NCBI GenBank assembly: GCA_036752905.1
Contig: DAIORT010000001.1
Coordinates: 62,001 to 126,000 of the forward strand
From: UBA4877 sp002399345
Lineage (GTDB): Bacteria > Bacillota > Thermoanaerobacteria > Thermoanaerobacterales > UBA4877
Direction of reading: 5' to 3'
Length of the DNA: 64,000 bases
Shown: positions 62,520 to 64,000 of the stretch, in pieces
Layout of the letters: every line of letters starts with the position of its first letter
Numbering within the stretch: the stretch's first letter is position 1
Notes under the pieces: generated by a model
What the model saw: only the letters and a program-made list of their open reading frames with translations
Database searches by the model: none
What the model was told of the DNA's origin: nothing
Translations under genes and position numbers: made by a program

Positions 62520-63317
62520 ATGTTAAATTCAAAGGAGTATATTGGAGTGATTGATTCTGGAGTTGGAGGACTTACAGTGGTCCGTGAACTTCAAAAGATG
62601 CTTCCGGGAGAGGACATAATCTATTTCGGTGATAGTGCAAACTGCCCATATGGCAACAAAACTGAGCGTGAGATTTTAAAGCTCAGCTTAAAAATGCTTG
62701 ACTTTTTGGAGGGGCGGGGCGTAAAGGTGGTAGCAATTGCCTGTAACACCATATCAACACTGGCAGAGGTCTTAAAGCCCAAGGATGATTGTAGAATTAT
62801 CGGTATTATTGAGCCTGCAGCTAAATTTGTCATTCACACCGGCCTTAAAAAAGTAGGTCTTATTGCGACAGAATTTACGGTTTCAAATGGTGCTTATGAA
62901 AAATTAATCCATAAACGCGATTCATCTGTGTCGGTAGTAAGCAAGAGCAGTCCACTTTTGGCAGAACTTATCGATAGAGGTGATTTTGGCAGCAATGCAA
63001 TTGATAGTGAAATAAAAACGGTAATAGACGCTATTCTAAGTAAGGATAAAGTTAAGCATATCATCCTGGGATGTACGCATTATCCTATAGTTGAAGAAAA
63101 TTTCCGCCGGTGCTATCCCAATATTTCGTTTATTAACCCTGCTAAGGAACAGGCTAAAGCCGTGCAAAATTACTTAGAGGAAAACAACGCTTTTGCCGAA
63201 AAAAACAAAGGTGGCTCCTTATCTATTTGCACTTCAGGTAGGCCGCAGCTTTATGCTAATGTTGCAAAGCGATTAGGGTTAAATAATCTTACTACATTGG
63301 AGAAGATTATACTTTAA
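62520..63317 (+). CDS. murI: Glutamate racemase
   Basis: A 265-residue racemase that makes D-glutamate for peptidoglycan. The two catalytic cysteines are in ACNTISTL and GCTHYPIV, and GVIDSGVGGLTVVREL marks the N-terminus. GGGAGG lies eight bases before ATG. Its codons are slightly richer in GC than neighbours by eye. A glutamate symporter gene follows after 224 bases. Confidence 0.96.
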   Translation: MLNSKEYIGVIDSGVGGLTVVRELQKMLPGEDIIYFGDSANCPYGNKTEREILKLSLKMLDFLEGRGVKVVAIACNTISTLAEVLKPKDDCRIIGIIEPAAKFVIHTGLKKVGLIATEFTVSNGAYEKLIHKRDSSVSVVSKSSPLLAELIDRGDFGSNAIDSEIKTVIDAILSKDKVKHIILGCTHYPIVEENFRRCYPNISFINPAKEQAKAVQNYLEENNAFAEKNKGGSLSICTSGRPQLYANVAKRLGLNNLTTLEKIIL

Positions 63318-63541
63318 CTATGCTTAATAGTACAGACAATCTTCCCTTAAACAAGGTAGGGCAGTGATTTTGTTTATATTATGGTTGTAGTTTACACTAT
63401 ATATTAACTTATCCATCAAAATATATTTTTATGAAAATTGGAGCTTTTACTGTATTTTTTTGTTGTTTTTTGAATACATGGAGTAAATTATAGTAGAAAA
63501 CTTAAAATTATTTAAAAACTATTGCGGAGGGGAGATGGGTT

Positions 63542-64000
63542 ATGTTAAAATTAAATTTAGACATGTACCTTGCAGCTGGTGTTGGTGCCATCGTGTACTG
63601 GCTTGGAATTTGGATGGTGGATAAAATTAAGTTTTTTAAAAAGTACTGTATTCCTGCCCCTGTGGTCGGCGGTTTAGTATTTGCATTGTTAAACTTAATC
63701 CTTACTTCATCAAATGTGATGCAGATTACATTCGATGATACACTGGAGAATTTTTTCATGATAGCATTTTTTACCACAGTCGGATTTACAGTCAGTTTTC
63801 CGCTTCTGAAAAAAGGAGTGAGATCGATTTTAATCATCTTGAGCCTATCAATTGTGATGATCTTTTTACAGAATCTGCTTGGCGGAGGTATTGCGGCGGC
63901 ATTTGGCCTTGATCCCCGACTTGGTGTTGCAGCTGGATCTACGGCACTTATTGGCGGTCCAGCAACAGCGGCTGCTTTTGGAAGTGTGATGGATAATATG
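63542..64000 (+). CDS. gltS: Sodium/glutamate symporter GltS, N-terminal part
   Basis: The first 153 residues of a membrane transporter, cut by the window edge. Hydrophobic segments and the motifs IPAPVVGGLVFAL, GFTVSFPLLKKG and GSTALIGGPATAAAFG are typical of GltS, which imports glutamate with sodium. GGAGGGGAG precedes ATG at 63542. The gap before it (63318-63541) shows no gene, no clear terminator and no clear promoter. Confidence 0.88.
   Translation, partial: MLKLNLDMYLAAGVGAIVYWLGIWMVDKIKFFKKYCIPAPVVGGLVFALLNLILTSSNVMQITFDDTLENFFMIAFFTTVGFTVSFPLLKKGVRSILIILSLSIVMIFLQNLLGGGIAAAFGLDPRLGVAAGSTALIGGPATAAAFGSVMDNM

Noticed and set aside
1..64000. CRISPR array, insertion sequence or prophage
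   Set aside because: No spaced direct repeats, transposase or phage structural genes were seen on either strand.

Overview
This window reads as chromosomal core DNA of an anaerobic, endospore-forming, low-GC Firmicute of the class Clostridia. The signs are AT-rich codon use with many TTG/GTG starts, strong AGGAGG-type ribosome sites, a dense set of sporulation genes (spoIIP, spoIVA, dacF-spoIIAA-AB-sigF, spoVAC-D-E, spoIIIE/ftsK, spoVK, yteA and ytfJ types), a T-box leader and a ferredoxin-linked 2-oxoacid oxidoreductase (korDABC). I cannot name the species. I see no insertion sequence, prophage or CRISPR array; nearly all genes are intact and tightly packed.

Layout. From 1 to 40452 everything reads on the + strand: the tail of phoU; DUF1614-spoIIP; a PDZ/radical SAM (DUF512) gene overlapping der; spoIVA; tRNA-Pro; a division cluster (HlyD-like, yggS, sepF, yggT, ylmH, divIVA); a consensus promoter and T-box before ileS; mtnN, DUF5665 and yteA; tRNA-Trp; lspA-rluD; ald; dacF; a near-perfect sigma-H promoter before spoIIAA-spoIIAB-sigF; then a 52-residue membrane ORF, dodecin, spoVAC, spoVAD and spoVAE; tepA-ylzJ-ftsK-rimO; cinA-recA-recX; rny; ymdB-PHP; an aspartate aminotransferase-purB-asnS group; and spoVK-ynbB. 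From 40460 to 57065 genes read on the - strand: lexA, a Xer-type recombinase, a peptidoglycan-binding miniprotein, hfq-miaA-mutL-mutS, miaB, cheR, ispH-plsC-cmk, a histidine phosphatase, an RpiR regulator and korC-B-A-D. A single + gene of unknown function (57325) sits between kor and a - strand block (oadA, rluB, dacB, ytfJ, DUF2953). The window ends with + strand murI and a gltS gene cut by the window edge.

How it works together. Three themes dominate: spore development (sigma-F control, coat base SpoIVA, SpoVA channel, DNA pumping, engulfment hydrolase), division-site assembly, and RNA modification with genome maintenance (RimO, MiaA, MiaB, RluD, RluB, MutS/L, RecA/X, LexA). Points that stand out are a LexA whose scissile Ala-Gly aligns with Ala-Glu, a perfect 30-bp palindrome abutting the ribosome site of the Xer-type recombinase, a hairpin that buries the dacF ribosome site, a dodecin and a small membrane protein built into the spoVA cluster, possible coupling ahead of recA, and the uncharacterised gene at 57325 with an RNase HII-like N-terminal motif and a Cys pair near its C-terminus.
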